Part shown: piece after piece, positions 13,989 to 28,700 of the stretch
Layout: each line of letters opens with the position of its first letter
Position numbering within the stretch: position 1 is the stretch's first letter
From: Rhea pennata
Taxonomy: Eukaryota > Chordata > Aves > Rheiformes > Rheidae
Reading direction: 5' to 3'
DNA: 64,000 nt
NCBI RefSeq assembly: GCF_028389875.1
Contig: NC_084674.1
Location: 12,185,501 to 12,249,500 of the forward strand
The notes under the pieces: model-generated
The model's input: only the letters and a program-made list of their open reading frames with translations
The model's database searches: none
Told to the model about the DNA's origin: nothing
Translations under genes and position numbers: made by a program

Positions 13989-15974
13989 CAGAGCAGCTCC
14001 TTTATAGTAGGGTAGAAGTTTACCCCTGTGCCTGTCTTATGTCAGTACAATTCCCAGAGCGTATGTTGTGTGATATTCAGGGATGCTGAGCACTCGTGTT
14101 TCCCTTTGTTTCCAGTGGAGAATTAAGCCATTCATTTACTCACTAATTGACTGAGTTTTAGGAATAAAATACAAGGAGGGAAAATGCAACAAGACAGACT
14201 CTTATGCATTGACATTATGCAGGAAGATATCAACATTTTGAAGATTTGTTGTTACAATTAGTGTTTTTTTCATGTTTGCTAGGGATCTCTTTATTCTGCC
14301 ATGTCAGTGGGAAGGAAAAAGCAAGGTCTGGCCAGTTTAAGCACTTTGCTTGCTTCAAGATTTTCACCGCTTGTAGGACCCATTTAGATGGTTATCTTGT
14401 CCCTACTGTGGCAAACCTTCAAATACCAAGAGGGAGGAGAGACAATTGTGCTAATGGGCCACTGAGTTCAGGGACTGTCAGTGTCCACCCGAGCAGCTAA
14501 CCTCCATAGATAGGAGAAGCAAACTGGGCCAGACAGAGGCATTTTTTTCTTCTTAGATAAATATGCAAAAAATGATGCTGTTTGCTTGGGATTGTGTAGG
14601 ATGTGTAAGGCAGAGCTGCACTATAATCTGGACAACTGGGACCTAGTGTTTTAACATAGCCACTGAACCATACTTGTTTTCTGCTGAGCTTCATCAGTAG
14701 CTCATAGTCTTGAATTATTACTCAAACTAGTTGATTGAAATCCAGCTATAAGGATCTATTTTGCTGTTATTAGGGTTGTTAAGTGCTTCACTGGGATTCG
14801 TCTCTTCCCTCTACTCCCCTCAGTTTGCTGTATGTTGTTATGTATTCCTTAGATTTTGCTTGAAGATTCAGATTCATTGAGTTTCATGAATGCACGATTC
14901 ATGGCAAAGCTGACACATTTCATTACACTCAGCACATTGCGCAGAGGCTTGGCAAAGGGTCTCTGGGCTTTATTCAACCCAGACACACCGTGTGACCAGC
15001 TGTCACAGATTGTGTTGTAAAATTAGAAGAAAACCATAAAACACAGTTGAAGGAAAAGGGAAAAGAAATTGTCCCTCTCCAGAGACAGCAAGAATTTTCA
15101 CTTTTAGCTGTGACAAAAGATTCATAGAGCATGTCAGACAAACACATACGAAGGCTTTGTGCAAGATTCAGCTGGTTTCAGTTCTTGTGCTTGGATGTTG
15201 TGCCATACATGTTGTACCACTGTACAGAAGGATTCACCTTGTTCTAGCTTCAGCACAGTTTTCCTTTTAATGTTGCTGTCTAGTACAAATACAGTTTTTG
15301 GTAGAACAGTGTATCCTTTTAACTAGGCTACTGGATTAAAAAGGACCTGTAAAAACACTGCATCTCATTGTGCTGCATTATAGAGCAGTGTGAGAGTGGA
15401 GAGTTGTGTGGCCTTCTTTTGTAAAGGAACTAAAATCTGTTTCTTTAATTAGATCTGCCAAAGTTTCTGTAAGGTAGAGGCGCATGCTGCTTGTCCTCAT
15501 ACTGCAGAGCTCTTCTGTCCTAGTGCATGAAACAGAACTTTGTGGGATTCTTGGCTCTACAGATACAAAACACATCTGAGTGTGAATTTTTTGGGTTCCT
15601 CTGGCCTTTGGGCTCTTAAGTGGCCCATTCTCAGTCATAGTGCAAAGCTGTAACCTCTCCTGTTGACTCCATCTGAAAAACATAGCGAGGTGGTTATCAC
15701 AGTACATTTGCTACATAGGATGCTGGATCAAGAGACAGAGCTGGACTGTGAATGTTTGAGGCTTCTTTTTGGGAGAAACCTAAAGACAGGTATCAGACAG
15801 TGCATAAGGCTTTTGGTACCTGATTAAAAGTTGTAAAGAAGCATTGCAGAGTTGAATGCTAAGACTACTGAATTTAAGGCATCACTTGGAGGCACTGAGG
15901 GACTGATATAGCATTTTTCCTATGATATTGAGTAGAGTAGGAATAGGTATGAAAACAAGATCTCAATTGTTTGA

Positions 15975-16095
15975 AACAGGACTCCCAAACTTAGTGGATA
16001 CTGGGAAATTCAGGCTTAAGTGAATTGGCCACAATCAGATAGTAAGTCGATAACGGAGCTAGAACAAAATTCAAGTTGCCTAACTTTTGCTATGG
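15975..16095 (-). mobile_element. MIR/CORE-SINE-like fragment (antisense)
   Basis: The run gggaaattcaggcttaagtg, then aattggccacaatcagatag, then taagtcgataacggagctag parallels the antisense MIR-type order 'aaactgaggcacagagaggttaagtgacttgcccaaggtcacacagctagtaagtggcagagctgg'. It is heavily diverged, as expected for an ancient amniote SINE. Borders are approximate. Confidence 0.55.
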
Positions 16096-18849
16096 CAGTT
16101 TAATGACCAGATATCATTTTTTATTGTGACTATTAGTTAACAGTATGACTTGCAAACAGGTTGTAGCTTTGGTAGAGAGATAATTGGAGACCTCAAGGTG
16201 CTGATAGATGACTACTGAAGTTGCTAACAAAATTAATTAATCAACAGTGATGAAATTATATCATCAGTAAGTGAAGCATGCAACACCGTAGTTGGAATCT
16301 GTTTAACGCCTGCTGTTTACCTTGACTCATGCCAATTTATAAAATGGATTAAGCTATTTCCATTCCAGCATTGCATTCTCCATGTGGGAGAAGGCTTGCC
16401 TAATGAAACGCTTCCAAGTGAAAAATTCTGTTCTGAGGCTTATTAGTCCTTTCCCTCTGTAATAAGGAGGTGCTTGTTCAATGGCCATGCTGAATCCTCA
16501 CTCCTCTGTAGCAGAGGAAGTAACAAGTATATTCAATGAAGAAATTAAATATGTGTTAAATTCTTACTCCTTCATGTTTAAGGACTATATATAATTCACA
16601 CAATCTTGGATAGAAGAACAACTTCTTGGAGGAGTTAACAGGCATCTGCAAAGACTTCTCTGTGCAATGCTGTCAGTTGAGTTCATCTCTTATAATCAGG
16701 TCAGTATGTTGAAAAGGCAAAATGATGAGGCTACCCAGTGTGTCAGTGCCATAAGTGAAGGTTGGGTTCATGTTTGTTCTCTGCTGGACTCGCACAGAGT
16801 CACAGCACAACCCTGTTCTACACTCTGGCATGGTCTGAGGTGAGCACTGGAGATAAAAAGCACCTACATGCTTCATGATAGCACTACTTTTGCTCTGGGA
16901 CAGATTTAGATCTGGAAAAGGGGCTCAGTTTCAACAGATAATTCTGTATTATTTGCTCTAAACATAGTAGAGATGCTTTGCATCTGAGTTACAACAAAGC
17001 TTATCTGGCTAATCCTGCATGATTCACTACATAGGAACAAATTCAGCTTTTTGTAATGTACAAACAGATCCCACTAGCAGCATTATTTTGTTCATAAATG
17101 ATTTTAAGAAAAAAAAAATGGAAAGCAGTAAGCTGGTACCCAGACCCAGAGAGAACATCTTGAATGTGAGCATGGGCTAATAATATAAGGCAAGCTAAAC
17201 TATGACCTTTTGGATTTTATCTGCCGTACTCATAAGGAAGTGGCAATGTTCAGTATCTCTCAGACTTTAACTCATGAAGAATAAGGCCTGTGGCATCTGG
17301 TATTTCCCCTTGTACTTTTACAGTACTCCTACATCCTTCCCAGTGTAAGATGTTTTTATAAAGACAGTTTTTAAAGACTTTTATAAAAATACCAGGTACG
17401 TTTCTACTTCAAGTCACAAAGTACATCAACACGCTTGCACAGACATGTTTTTCCCTGAGGATCTGCGGGATTTTAGTCCTGTGTTTTTTTTCTTATTCCA
17501 GCTGGAGTTCTGAGGAACAAGCCTGTTTGTCGGGCAGCGTTTTTGTCTGAAGTGGAATGTGACCTGCCTCCCCAATGAAGGGCTTTCAAATGGGCTGCCT
17601 GGGGGATCTTACAACAAACTTGCCCTCGGTGCGGTAGTAAAAGAGTTGCTCTGATATAGTTGGCCTAGCAAGGCAGATTTACAAGAGCAAAGGCCTCGCA
17701 GGGGAGCAAAGCCAGCTGGAGTGTCCTCTTGACTGAACAAATCGTAAAGGGAGTCTCTTATTCCTCTGGGAAGAAGTTGTGGGATTGGCCTTACTCCCAG
17801 CCTCTGGCAAAAGGGACGTGTCTGTGGTGAGGAGAGGGTTTTGTCCCCAAATGCTGCGTGATGTGGCTACGCTTTCTTCAGTACAGTGCTTTCTTGGCCC
17901 ATTAAGAGGACTAGAGGAGCTGGAGCTGAAGTAAGAGCAGCCCTATAGTTGCTGCAGTGGTGACCGGAGCTCAACCAGGTTACCTCAGGCCTCTAGATCT
18001 GAGGAGGAAGGACGTGCCTTCACATCACTCTTTTGTCTCTGCTTTGCCTATTCCTTGCTCTCCTAGCATTAATAAGACTGCTCTCAGGCTCTGGGGCCTA
18101 TCTGCTGCTTGCTGCTCTTTGTTTCCAGAGAGATGTTGCTATTCTGATACAGCCAAGCAGAGGGTGTCGTCCTCAGTCCTGCTATCAGGAGCTTAGGTGC
18201 ATGTGCATGCACAGGTATGTTTGTGTGTAAAGCTGGCCGCCTGAAATGCACGCTGAGTATCAGATGTGTAGCTCTAGATGTTTTGTTTGCCACTTCTGAA
18301 GCATCTTCTGCAAATAGATAATAGATGCATCTCTCCCTTTGGACAAATAATACCTTAAAGAAATAAATGCCAGTTGTACTTTTCCTTTGGGGTTTTACAT
18401 CCTGGAGGGCTCCTCACCAAATAAACTGCTAGCAGGCTGAGTGGGAGGCTGGATCTTCAGAAATGCAATGACTTAGAACTTTTTAATGCAAATCCATGTT
18501 TCTGGGAGTTTAAATTAATGGGAAAACCCTATATGAGAGGAGCATCTTTAAGTGCATGCATTTCTTAATCTTTTAACTTTTGAGGTATAAGTTGGCTCTG
18601 ACTGTTGACTCTGAATATAAGAGTTATCACGTTTTCCATGGTATTGGAATAGCTATTATTTTTCTTCAGGCTATAAAAAAGAGCATGTTTCTGTTAAGTC
18701 AGATTACCACAGACTTGCCCTGGGATATGTGAACTAAATGATTTCCAATGGACACTAGCAATTGACTACTCTCTAAAGGGAGATTTTTTACCAGCAATAA
18801 AAATCACTTAAGATAAAATTCTGCTTTCAGTAAATTCAAATTTAGGATT

Positions 18850-18879
18850 TAGAGAATGATGGGTTAGAGAATGATGGGT
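18850..18879. repeat. 15-bp direct tandem duplication
   Basis: The unit tagagaatgatgggt is present twice without mismatch. Confidence 0.9.
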
Positions 18880-21800
18880 AGAATTTGATTTACTAAATCA
18901 GTCTAGGCTGTAGTCCCATTAAGCAAATCTCATAGGCAAAAAGACATTTGCATAGACCTGCTGCAAGAGTAATCTGCAACGTGTGTAACCCGGAATGTGC
19001 TAATACCCACCTAGCGCTCTAAGGCAAGAATGCAAAATGGGAAGCTATCAGCTACCTGCATCATTTGGCTATGTGGTAATTTGATGTTTTGCTACCTTAG
19101 TCTTCCATCTGTAGTCTGGAAACACTAACTCTGCATCTCTCAAAACTATTGTGAAAATGTCATGGATGGGAATTTACAGAATGAGTTGAGATCCTCTGGC
19201 AAGGAGAGAATGTAATATTAGTGAGAACTGGGCCAGATATTGAGTTCATGCATGGACCTTGGGGACCATAGCTTGATTCAGATGCTGTAGGTAAATCTAA
19301 ATCTGTGCCACAGTCTGCAGAGAATGGCTGCTTTCCTTTTAATTTGCTGTTCTTCAGTGGGTTTCCAGCCTTTGCTAGCCTGCCTTTTGTGAAATGAATT
19401 TTCCACATTCAAAAGCAGCAGTGTTTTATTTTTGTTTTAGCTTTGCTTGGGAATGCAGAGCAATTCAATCAAGAGGAAAATACACCATGAAAAGCTTTGA
19501 AAGCCTTGAGGTCAAGGATCTGAAGTTACCCACAATATTAATGACAAACCAGTGGGTGCACCATGGCAACGGATAGAAGAACATGTGGTGTGGAAACCAT
19601 AAGTAGTGTGGGACTTTGAAAGAGCAGAACCGGGAGAAAAATGGAAATTACATGATGTTCTCTCTGTTCTGTGCTAGGACAGCCATGTACAGTCTAATCC
19701 CTAATGCTGGCCTATCCAAGATTTTCAAGAAGGCCCTGTAAGAGATAGAGAAAGAAGTTGGAACTGGAGTTAGACTGCCAAGAAGTTTTATTTTAAGGGG
19801 GAAGGGTTTGGAGGAGAACAAGTTAAAGTTACTCAGAAAAAATATACTGATGCTAAAGAGTCTCCATGCATGGCTTCTCCTTTGAGATTTCCTGCTGGGA
19901 CCAAATGAGTCATTCTGAAAAATCACAAGGTGGTGATAGACTTGTTTAGAAGTATGAGCCACTGCTGCTTTGCCAGACCTGGGAATTAGCAACAATAGGT
20001 TGTGCTGTTGGCTTCAGAGGGTGTTGAGTTTCCTAGTGGAAAAGTGAAGGAATTGTTTCCAAAAATGCCTCTAGATGCAATAGTCTATTATTATATACTT
20101 ATAATAAAAGTATGTTTCTGCGACCCTCTCTGCTGCTTGGTAGTAAATGATACAAATAACTGGATATGGAGGGCTGAACTGTTAAGCTTTTGCATCACAT
20201 GGCAGTGGTAGGGAGCAGGGAATGACGCAGGGAGAGAGTGCAGCTTTCTTTACTTGGAAGTGAGAGATCTGTGTCAGAAAAAAAAACATGTGAAGTGGTC
20301 CTGCTGTAGTTGCAGTCTTATTGTCACCTTCATTCTTACCAGCAGATATGGCACTGATGGGAGAACTTCACTGTCCTCTCTTAAATGTGGGGTGCCATTT
20401 TACCTTGCAGAAACTTGTGTCCTACAGTTGGTCCAGACCAGTTTCTATTGGTGTAGTTTAGGGCTTCAAAAACATTTTTCGTTAAGCAGCAGTGACTGCA
20501 GCAAGCAATTGGCAGTGGTGAAACCTAGCTCTACAGCCATCGATGGTCCAAATACCATGGCTTGGCTACTCAGTCTAGAGTAAGTGTATTTTTGACCACA
20601 TTTTGCAATGTGTGGTGAACCATCAGCCAGATCCCCAGATGGCATACAGTAGCGTTAAGGCTTGTAGTCGACGTCAGCATCTGCTGCTCTGCATATTATT
20701 CTGTACAAATGCCCCTTTGCTGTTCCCTTTAGCTGTATAAGAACGTCAGCTGTGTAACTGCTGTGGAGCTTTGCAAGCTTTGCACTGTGTTTTTAAGACT
20801 TACTTTCTGAAACATCAGTGATACAGTGACTCAAAACCGGGTCATGGTAAACTGGATCACTGAACAGCCCGGGGTTCTGTTTTGCTGTAACATCTGTTGC
20901 TGTAGCATTTGTTCTGTACACTGGCAATCATATGACCTAATTCTTTATTGTGTCAACGGGGAGCATGTTTGAGCAGGGAGAGAGCTGAGTTTTGAGGAAA
21001 GCTCTACGCAAAAATCTGTCCATTGAATCTGGTTACTTAGAGGAACTTCATTGAAACAACTGAATGAGAAGAGAGGAAAGAAGCCTGTAAGTCTTGGGAG
21101 GAAACTGAAGGGTAGTTTGACTTGGAAAAGGAAATAAGTAATGGAGAAGAGCAGCATGACTCTAGCGAAGAATATTAAACATCAAGAACAGAGTATGTAG
21201 GGGAAGGAATTGGAGAAGAAAGATTCTTTTATTTATTTATTTTATTTTTTTTAAAAAAAAAGACTTCTGGTAAAGGTGAGGCCTGCAGAAACAGTGAACT
21301 CCATTGCTGTGAATGCTGCAAAGGATTGCTTAGCACCTAAAATATGGGCATAAGACCCTTTTGATGGTGTGAAAGGCAGTAGCTCAGGAGGTGCTGAATT
21401 TGGCACAGCAGGGCTTTGCAGCTTCTGGGCACTCTGGTGAGCAGTCTCTTTTGAAGCACCCTTTGATCACTTGGGAAAAACTGGAATTAAATGACAGAAG
21501 GGAACAGAAAGTTCAGCTGGCACACGTGGCTGAGAAATGTGACTGTGTTTCCCTCAGTCGATTGGCATTTCTTGGGTACCTTTTGATTTCTTGTTCAGCA
21601 CATTGTTCTACTGCTCAGCTGACTATTTTACTTCTGAACAACGTGTGACTGTTCTATCTTTCCACCTCTTCTAATGCTTGTGGCTTTGTAGCTCCAACTT
21701 TATGGCAAAAGGAATTGAGACACAGGCTAGTTGTTAATACTGTTATTTCCTGATGCCACTCTGCTTTCCAGGATAATCTAACTGGTACAGACTTAGTTAA

Positions 21801-22226
21801 TTTTTAATGATCTGCTTTGCGTGGATCCTTTTTTTACTCTTGATGTCTGACATGCATAAATATACTAGATATTTACTATTGATAGAAATGGTGATAAAGG
21901 ATGAGTGGAGGAGTGATAGCAAAAGGTGTCTGCATGGATCCAAAGTGATACAGACTTAAATTCTGTTGAGTAATGCTTCCAGAGCAGAAATGCGCACCAA
22001 GTTCCTTCTCCCTGATTTAGCTGATACCGGAGTACAGTGCCATGCTGATCTGATAGATGGTCTGCAGGAGCTTGGCATCTGTTTTGGAGCAAGTGACAGG
22101 ATAACTGATCACCGTTTTGGGCAGGAAAGAAGGATTGCCACTACAGTCTACTGATGGAGGAACCAATATGAGTCTGGGGCTTTTGATGCTTCTGAAAACT
22201 GTTACCAGTGGAACCTTCTGGGCGGA

Positions 22227-22290
22227 TTATATATATATATATATATATAAATTATATATATATATATATATAATATATATATATATATAA
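22227..22290. repeat. (TA)n microsatellite with palindromic structure
   Basis: About 64 bp of alternating T and A, broken by short aaatt and aatat interruptions into three TA tracts. It is fully self-complementary and could extrude as a cruciform. Repeat length is probably unstable between individuals. Confidence 0.95.
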
Positions 22291-23266
22291 ACATGGCAAG
22301 AAACTGGTGGTAGGAGGGGTTGGAGGGGAGGATCTGGGTGAGTTCATACAAGACTGTGGTCCCCCTACATTGGAATACTGTTACTGTGATGGATGTCCCT
22401 AACCTTGGGGCACTATGAGGATAGCCTTATACTCTTTGTGAGGTGGTTGGGTATTCCTGCAGAGCTGGGAGCTATTAAAGCACCTGGCTACATTGAGGGC
22501 TAAATGCAATACTCATGTGATGGAGGCAGTAAGGATAGTGTGGTGGGTGCCCCATCTTGTGTGACCTTCAGTTCACCAGGCAGTTACAGTTGGCAAAGCA
22601 GGGAGGAGGTTTGTGCAGCTATTGCTGTCTCTGAGGGCTATGATTTTGCTCGTCAAAACAGATATTGAAGATTCAGCTTTCCCTGCTCCAAAAAGGGCCC
22701 AGATGTTGCCCTTGAACTAAGAAACTGCAAATCTACCTTTCTGTGACTGATTTCTTGACTTCCCTTGTTAATCCCTTTATATTGCCTTAATGTGGTGGTG
22801 TGGCTCTCGAGCAGCAGCTGGCTCATAAATGTGAGTCTCGTGTATTAACTATGTCATGTAACCAGCCATGGGGCCTATGGGGATTTAGGGGACTTCCCTA
22901 TGACTTTAAACCTATCTGTGGGAGGAAATAAAACCAGGAGGGGGCTAAGCTCACAATTACTGAATAACTCGGGCACTATAGCAGATGCATAGCCTGGTGC
23001 CAATCCACACTGGAGCAATGAGACCCCAGTGGAGCAGCTATTCTTGCCTATGTATTTCCAGGACTTGTAGAGTTACGTGGTGCATATCTTGTGGATTTTG
23101 GCTGCACAAAACTTCTGTTATGTGAATGAGGGTTGGCCACTGCTCCTCCAGCTGTTCATGAAGTGATACGTTTCAGTGGTAACCCTGCATGTAATATCAG
23201 AAACAGCAGCTACAGATGGAAAATCACCAAAGCGCAAGTCGTATTGACATGCTCAACTTCTGACAT

Positions 23267-23298
23267 CAGATTCCTCAGAAAAGATCCTGAGGAATCTG
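23267..23298. repeat. Perfect 12-bp inverted repeat (hairpin)
   Basis: The arms cagattcctcag (23267-23278) and ctgaggaatctg (23287-23298) are perfect reverse complements around an 8-base loop. The stem is too short for a microRNA precursor. It is not followed by a T run and no gene ends here. Confidence 0.85.
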
Positions 23299-24140
23299 GG
23301 AACCGTGGCACATGATGGTTTATTTCTGGTTTGGCCTGTCTCCTCCATGCAGTTTGTTTCTGGTAGTCTGTGCTCCTCTTGACAGCTGGAGGGTTGTGGA
23401 AATGCAGCTCATTGCTTACTGCCTTTACTATTCCTGCTCTGCTAACAGGCTGGCATACATCTGAGTGTGACATATGCGAATGCTGATCATATGTCCTGAG
23501 GTGACAAAGTCCTGGAGTACAGTCTGCTCTGTTCTTTCCAGAAAGGATGCAAAAAATAATCATGCATGTTTGCTGGAGCCAGAAGACATGCTAGAACTCC
23601 AGCAATTACCTTCCATTAGATTTTGTAGGCAATCATTTACCCAGAGACAGTCTACCATGGGTTGCAGTGAAGAGGTAGATTTGAAGCCTGTTGCTAATTT
23701 CTGATCTTTAGCAGTAAAACCTGCAAAGACTGATTCCAGCTCTTGCTGGCTCACTGAGGGGCATGTTCCTAGCTCTTCTGTCATGGTTTTTCTACTGATC
23801 CTGTTGCTGCAGAATCAAATGCTAACAATCTGCCCAAGCAACACTGGGCAGGGCTTGCAAATCGTGGAGCACGGTGTCCTTTGGAAGCCAAACCCTCTGC
23901 GAGGCTGTCTGCACTGTAGAAGGCTGGGGTGGGATGCAGGGGGAGATGCTATTCTGTGCCTTTTCAAGCTCAGGGCCTAGCCTGTCTACTGCTAAGCGCT
24001 TCTGGGTCCTCTGTGCTGTAGGTGGGATTTGGGATGTTCAGTACTTTGTGTGTAGAACGACTTACTCAGCTTTTTACAAGATGTGGTTGTGCTGCAGGCC
24101 TAGATGAGCCTGCTTTGGTGTGAGGATAGGCTAGGCAGCT

Positions 24141-24178
24141 TATTTATTTATTATTTTATTTTATTTTATTTTATTTTA
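24141..24178. repeat. (TTTTA)n / (TTTA)n microsatellite
   Basis: TTTA repeats grade into several copies of TTTTA on the + strand. No element body is recognised beside it. Confidence 0.9.
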
Positions 24179-25732
24179 AGCCTTGACCTATTTTATTTCT
24201 AGGAGACTCAAAGAACAATGCTGTCAAATCCCTGAAGTTCTTTACAATTAAGCTTTCTCTCCCTAAGGATATCTAACAGTAGGAAATTACCTGTCTAAAT
24301 CTCAACCTGAAGCACAGATCTAAACGAAGATGAGCCTAGGCAAAACTGCTTGATGATTCCACATCTGTAACAGGTCAAAAACTAGGGCTGAAGCCAAGCT
24401 TGTGATGGCATTTCAGTGCTTGATCCAAGTTTTCTTTTAGAGTCCTGTGTTTATATAACCTGAATAGGCTGGTAGATAGGCTCGTACGACCTGTTTAGTA
24501 ACACTTTACTGAGTAGCTGTTTTGTATATTGCTGCTGATGTCAATATAAACTTCAACTGCATGAAAGTATCACTTTAGCCTATCTAGTAATTTATTTCAG
24601 GGGCTAGGCTTAGCAAAGGGTTAACCCCATCTTTGGACTCATCCTCTACAGCATGGTACTTTTCCGGTGGTGGTCCCAGGGAGATAACGACGATAGCAGG
24701 ACAGACTGTTTTACTCTGGGGTTTGTTTGAATGCCACTCATGCAGGTGGAAGGAGCGGAGTGAAAGCTTTAGTGGCTTCCTGCTTTGGGAAAGGAGAGGA
24801 GCTGGTTATGCAGATCACTATTTTCTGGGCACTGGGGCCAAACTTATTTTGTTAGTGAATCTGCTCTCATAATGCATACTCTAGGTATGTGAAGTGGGTA
24901 AGATGAGTCATTAGCTCTTGCAACAGTTCCAAAAAAAGAGCAAAAGTCCTGTACTGCTTGTTCACGGCCTTCCTGGTGTTTGCGCAGGGGAAGTCTAAAG
25001 CCATTCCCCTGCCATATTGTTTCCCATGAGTATCTGCCAAAGAATGCCTGATGCAAAAAATAAACCATGGCAAGTGCTGTCTGTTTCCATTACTGTATGG
25101 AGAATTACTGGCTTATGTAACATACAGCGTGAAACCATTGCAGAGATCAAATATAAATATTGCTCTGTTGTGGAATGTACTGGGAGCATAGTTAACATTT
25201 TTGTGGCGAATGAAAAATCAAAGCTCATTATCGCTGGTGAGGTTTACTCTCTTTGTGCATGTTTTTGTGCATCTTTCTATTTCTGTATGTTAAAAACTCC
25301 GAGTTGAATCCTGATATTCTGAATCTATTTTTACTCAGTTGCTAGTCAGGCAAAACTTCCATTGACACTAATTGGAAAACTGCCTAAGTAGAGGCTGCCC
25401 AGGGAATTCAGAATCTGGCTGCAGCCCTGCTTGATTCTTTTACTTCTGAAATTCCCTTTCTGGAGATTTGCCTTTATATCTTTTAGTCTGAGTTAGCAAA
25501 TCCTCAGCTGGTGCAAATTTGCTTTGCACCCAGAGGCCAAACACACTTTTTGTGTGGCAGCGACCTTTCCTGCTCTGTGTTTGGGATACGTGTCTCGTCA
25601 GCCTGTGGCCCTGCTGCTGGGCCTGTACGTTGTGGGATTTTCCCCATGGTAAGGGATACGTGGGTGATGCCAGCCAGATGGCAGTGGAGCTGTGCTGACT
25701 TGCACTTGCTGCGGATGTGGCATGCAGAGTTT

Positions 25733-25742
25733 CCCCCCCCCC
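25733..25742. repeat. C(10) homopolymer tract
   Basis: Ten C after a TTT, leading into further pyrimidines. A simple repeat with no other signal. Confidence 0.85.
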
Positions 25743-28700
25743 TTTCTTCTCCCCTCATTTTTGGAAGCTTTTGGAGTTTGGCAGGGGTTCAAATGAGTTC
25801 CCTCCAATCTCAAAGTTCTCCCTGATGTTTTCTTCCTAACCTGCTGCTTCCAAATTTGTTCTCCCTGAACCAATGCCACCATCTCATGCAAAGGCATCAG
25901 GTTAGGATTTGGCATGGAAGGCCCTGCTTTGAAAGACACCTGGGGAAAAACTGGCATGTGAAGTGAAACACGTAGCCAGCAGATGAAACAATCCTCTGGC
26001 AGTGTGCCAAAAATGCCTGTCAAGTGGAATCTCCGAACCTGGGGCAGCGAGCAAGGAAGATTCATTTCCTTTTATCGTTAGCTTGGTTTTTGGTTTTAGG
26101 CTGTAGCTCAGATGCTGCAGTCACTAACCAGAAAGGACTGGATGAGAAAAACGTAAGTGCATCCTAGACAGATGGTACTGCAAAAACGGGTGGTAGTAAG
26201 GTGTCATGAAAGGAAATGGAGGAGTGGTGTTGAAGAGAGGGAATGTATCTGACACAAGCATGAACAAGTCTGTGGGCGATGTAAACCACCTCCTGAAGTG
26301 GGTAAGGGAGCTTTTGGTATGTGAAAATAATGCCAGCAAAACAAACTTGCGTGGGCTCATAGGGCTTCTTGTTCCCCGCAGTGGCACTAACGACGGTTGT
26401 CAAGTTGCTACTCCTTACTAGACGCTGTCAAAGGTTTTGTTCCCGTCTTTCTCTCTGCAGCCTGAACTGTACTTTCCTCATGTTAGTGCTCAAATTAGTT
26501 AGGAGTTCGAGAACGTGAGACCAGACCTCTCAAATGCGTGATTACTCTCTTACCAGCCCATAACCCAGCCTATGTTTTTAACTAACATGCCATTTTCTAG
26601 CTATTCTGGAACATGTCTCCAGGAGCATGCTCCCTGCACAGTACTGGTCATGACAAGTGATGGCTTGCAGAGTGGCTTGCCCATAGATGGCTACAGTGGG
26701 TTAAGTCCCCTCTCACTTGCTACCAGCCATCCTGTAAGGCTTGTTTTTTACAATGGCATGTGAAGAGGAAAAGCTGTATCAGCTGATGGATATGAAGGAT
26801 CTTTTCCTTGGATTACTTGCCTGAAGTGTGACAGCTGTTCCAGCTTTGTGAGCCATGTTCCAGTGGTTGCTAATAGATGACACTGTAGATCTTAACACTT
26901 TCAGAACAGCAGAGGTCACCTCAGATCTCCAAAGGTCCTCATAACACTCGGAAACAAGCGAACATCAGCCCCAGGTCCCTCTTCTCTTTCCCCTCCCGTT
27001 GCTCCTAGTATGGTACAGGTAGTCTGTGGGCTGGGTGTGTTGTGATAAAGCTGTGTGTGGATATTACAAAAGTAGTGGTGGAAGAGTTGCCGAGGGCTTA
27101 TCGCTATGTCTGCAGAGAAGGAATTCCCAAATTGTGCTGGGACACTTAGTGGCATCCACAGTCCTATTTGTGGGTAACAGTGCCAAACCTCTGAATCCCT
27201 TCAGAAAAAAGGGATATATCCCCATTATACTCCCAGGCCCCGATAATCATTACAGGGAAGTGGTGTCCTGCCTGTATGGCCTTCAGAGGAGGAGTGAATA
27301 CATGAGAAGGTGAGCAGTGTGGTTTTTAGTTGTATATGAAGCTCTGTAAGAATAGCAGATGGAGTACGGCTAATTTGTTATGCTTCTACATAACCATTAA
27401 TTGGCACTAAGTTAATGTTCTACAGACTTAATACGCTTTCAAAAGATTTTGTAGAGTGCTTATTACTTGGCCAGAGACAATTCACCCCAAGAACTAATGT
27501 TGTGTGGACTAGTACTCATTATAGTGCTAATAAAACCTAGTATGAGCTTAAAATCCACACCTTTTTAAAACCTCAGACAGTTTGCCCTTATGATGTGAGT
27601 GGAACAGGAAACTTCCTTTGCCAGTCAGCCTCAAAGGTCAGACTTCAGGTTTCTTACCCTCTGATGTGACAAGTTACCTCAGCTATTGGCTCAGGCAGTG
27701 AGTTCAGCTGCAAAAGATAGGTCTGCCTTCAGATGCATCCCTGCACTTCCTTGCGCTCTAGGAAAACAATGATGCCATTCTTGGGACATTTGCAGTAAAA
27801 TGCAGAAATCTGTCATACTGCAAGCTGTTTTCATGAGACTTCCAGTGAAGTATTTGGCAAAGAGAACTGAGTAATTTGGATAATTTTGGGAAAGGAGAAT
27901 CTGATCTTCAACTTCATTCCTTACTATATTTAATATGTAATTATAGCTAGATAAAATACTATTAGCCACTAATTCCCTGTTACTGATGGAGATGAAATTG
28001 AGTTGCCCTTGTAAGTGCCTTATTTCATGCCTTCTTAGTGCCTGAGCCTACAGAGGGACATCTCAGAAATACCTCTTTAGAGCAAGTAAAGCAGGACTTT
28101 CCTAGACCTGGGCTGGAGCTGTGATCCAAACTGAGTAATCAGTATTTAGGACTTTGGTTCAAGTTCTCATTTTTGGTGACATTTGAAATAGTCTGAAAGA
28201 ATCACAGGGCTTAGTGTGCTTTCCAGCCAGGTGGTTCTTCTAGCATCAGGAAGATTAGTGTGACTTTGTATGAAGCTGAGAAACTCCAGGGACTCTTGAT
28301 GGTATGTTTTTGCTCTGTAGCTCAAGCAGAGAACGGTAAGAATTTCACACTGCAAGAAGCTGAATGGTTTTACATACGATGATGTGCACACCACAAGGTG
28401 TCTTTTGTAATCCTTGGCTTCCTCCCATATCTTCCCAGGGTGTACCTATGCAGATCTGAAAAAGCAGAACTAGGCCTGTTTCTCAGTCTCCAAGCTGGCC
28501 AGATGCAGCTTGTTTCTGCTCCAGGTCCCATAGAGATGCATTAGGAGAATGCAGAGCCAGAGGTAATACTGCCTGCCCTGTGGCACAAGGATGGGCAAAG
28601 AGAGCATGCATCTATCTCTGTCCATGTACGCAGACACACCTAACCCCTTTGCAAGGCACAAAACTGCCAGAGGAAAATTGATGTCCAGGAGCATGAGCAG

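Noticed and set aside
25496..25545. Phrase aatcctcagctggtgcaaat resembling half of a palindromic reptile repeat
   Set aside because: Only about 25 bases match and the second half is not convincing; too little to annotate.
25598..26065. 155-codon open frame on the minus strand
   Set aside because: No family resemblance, overlaps a 104-codon frame on the other strand, and there is no CpG island or splice context. Most likely chance.
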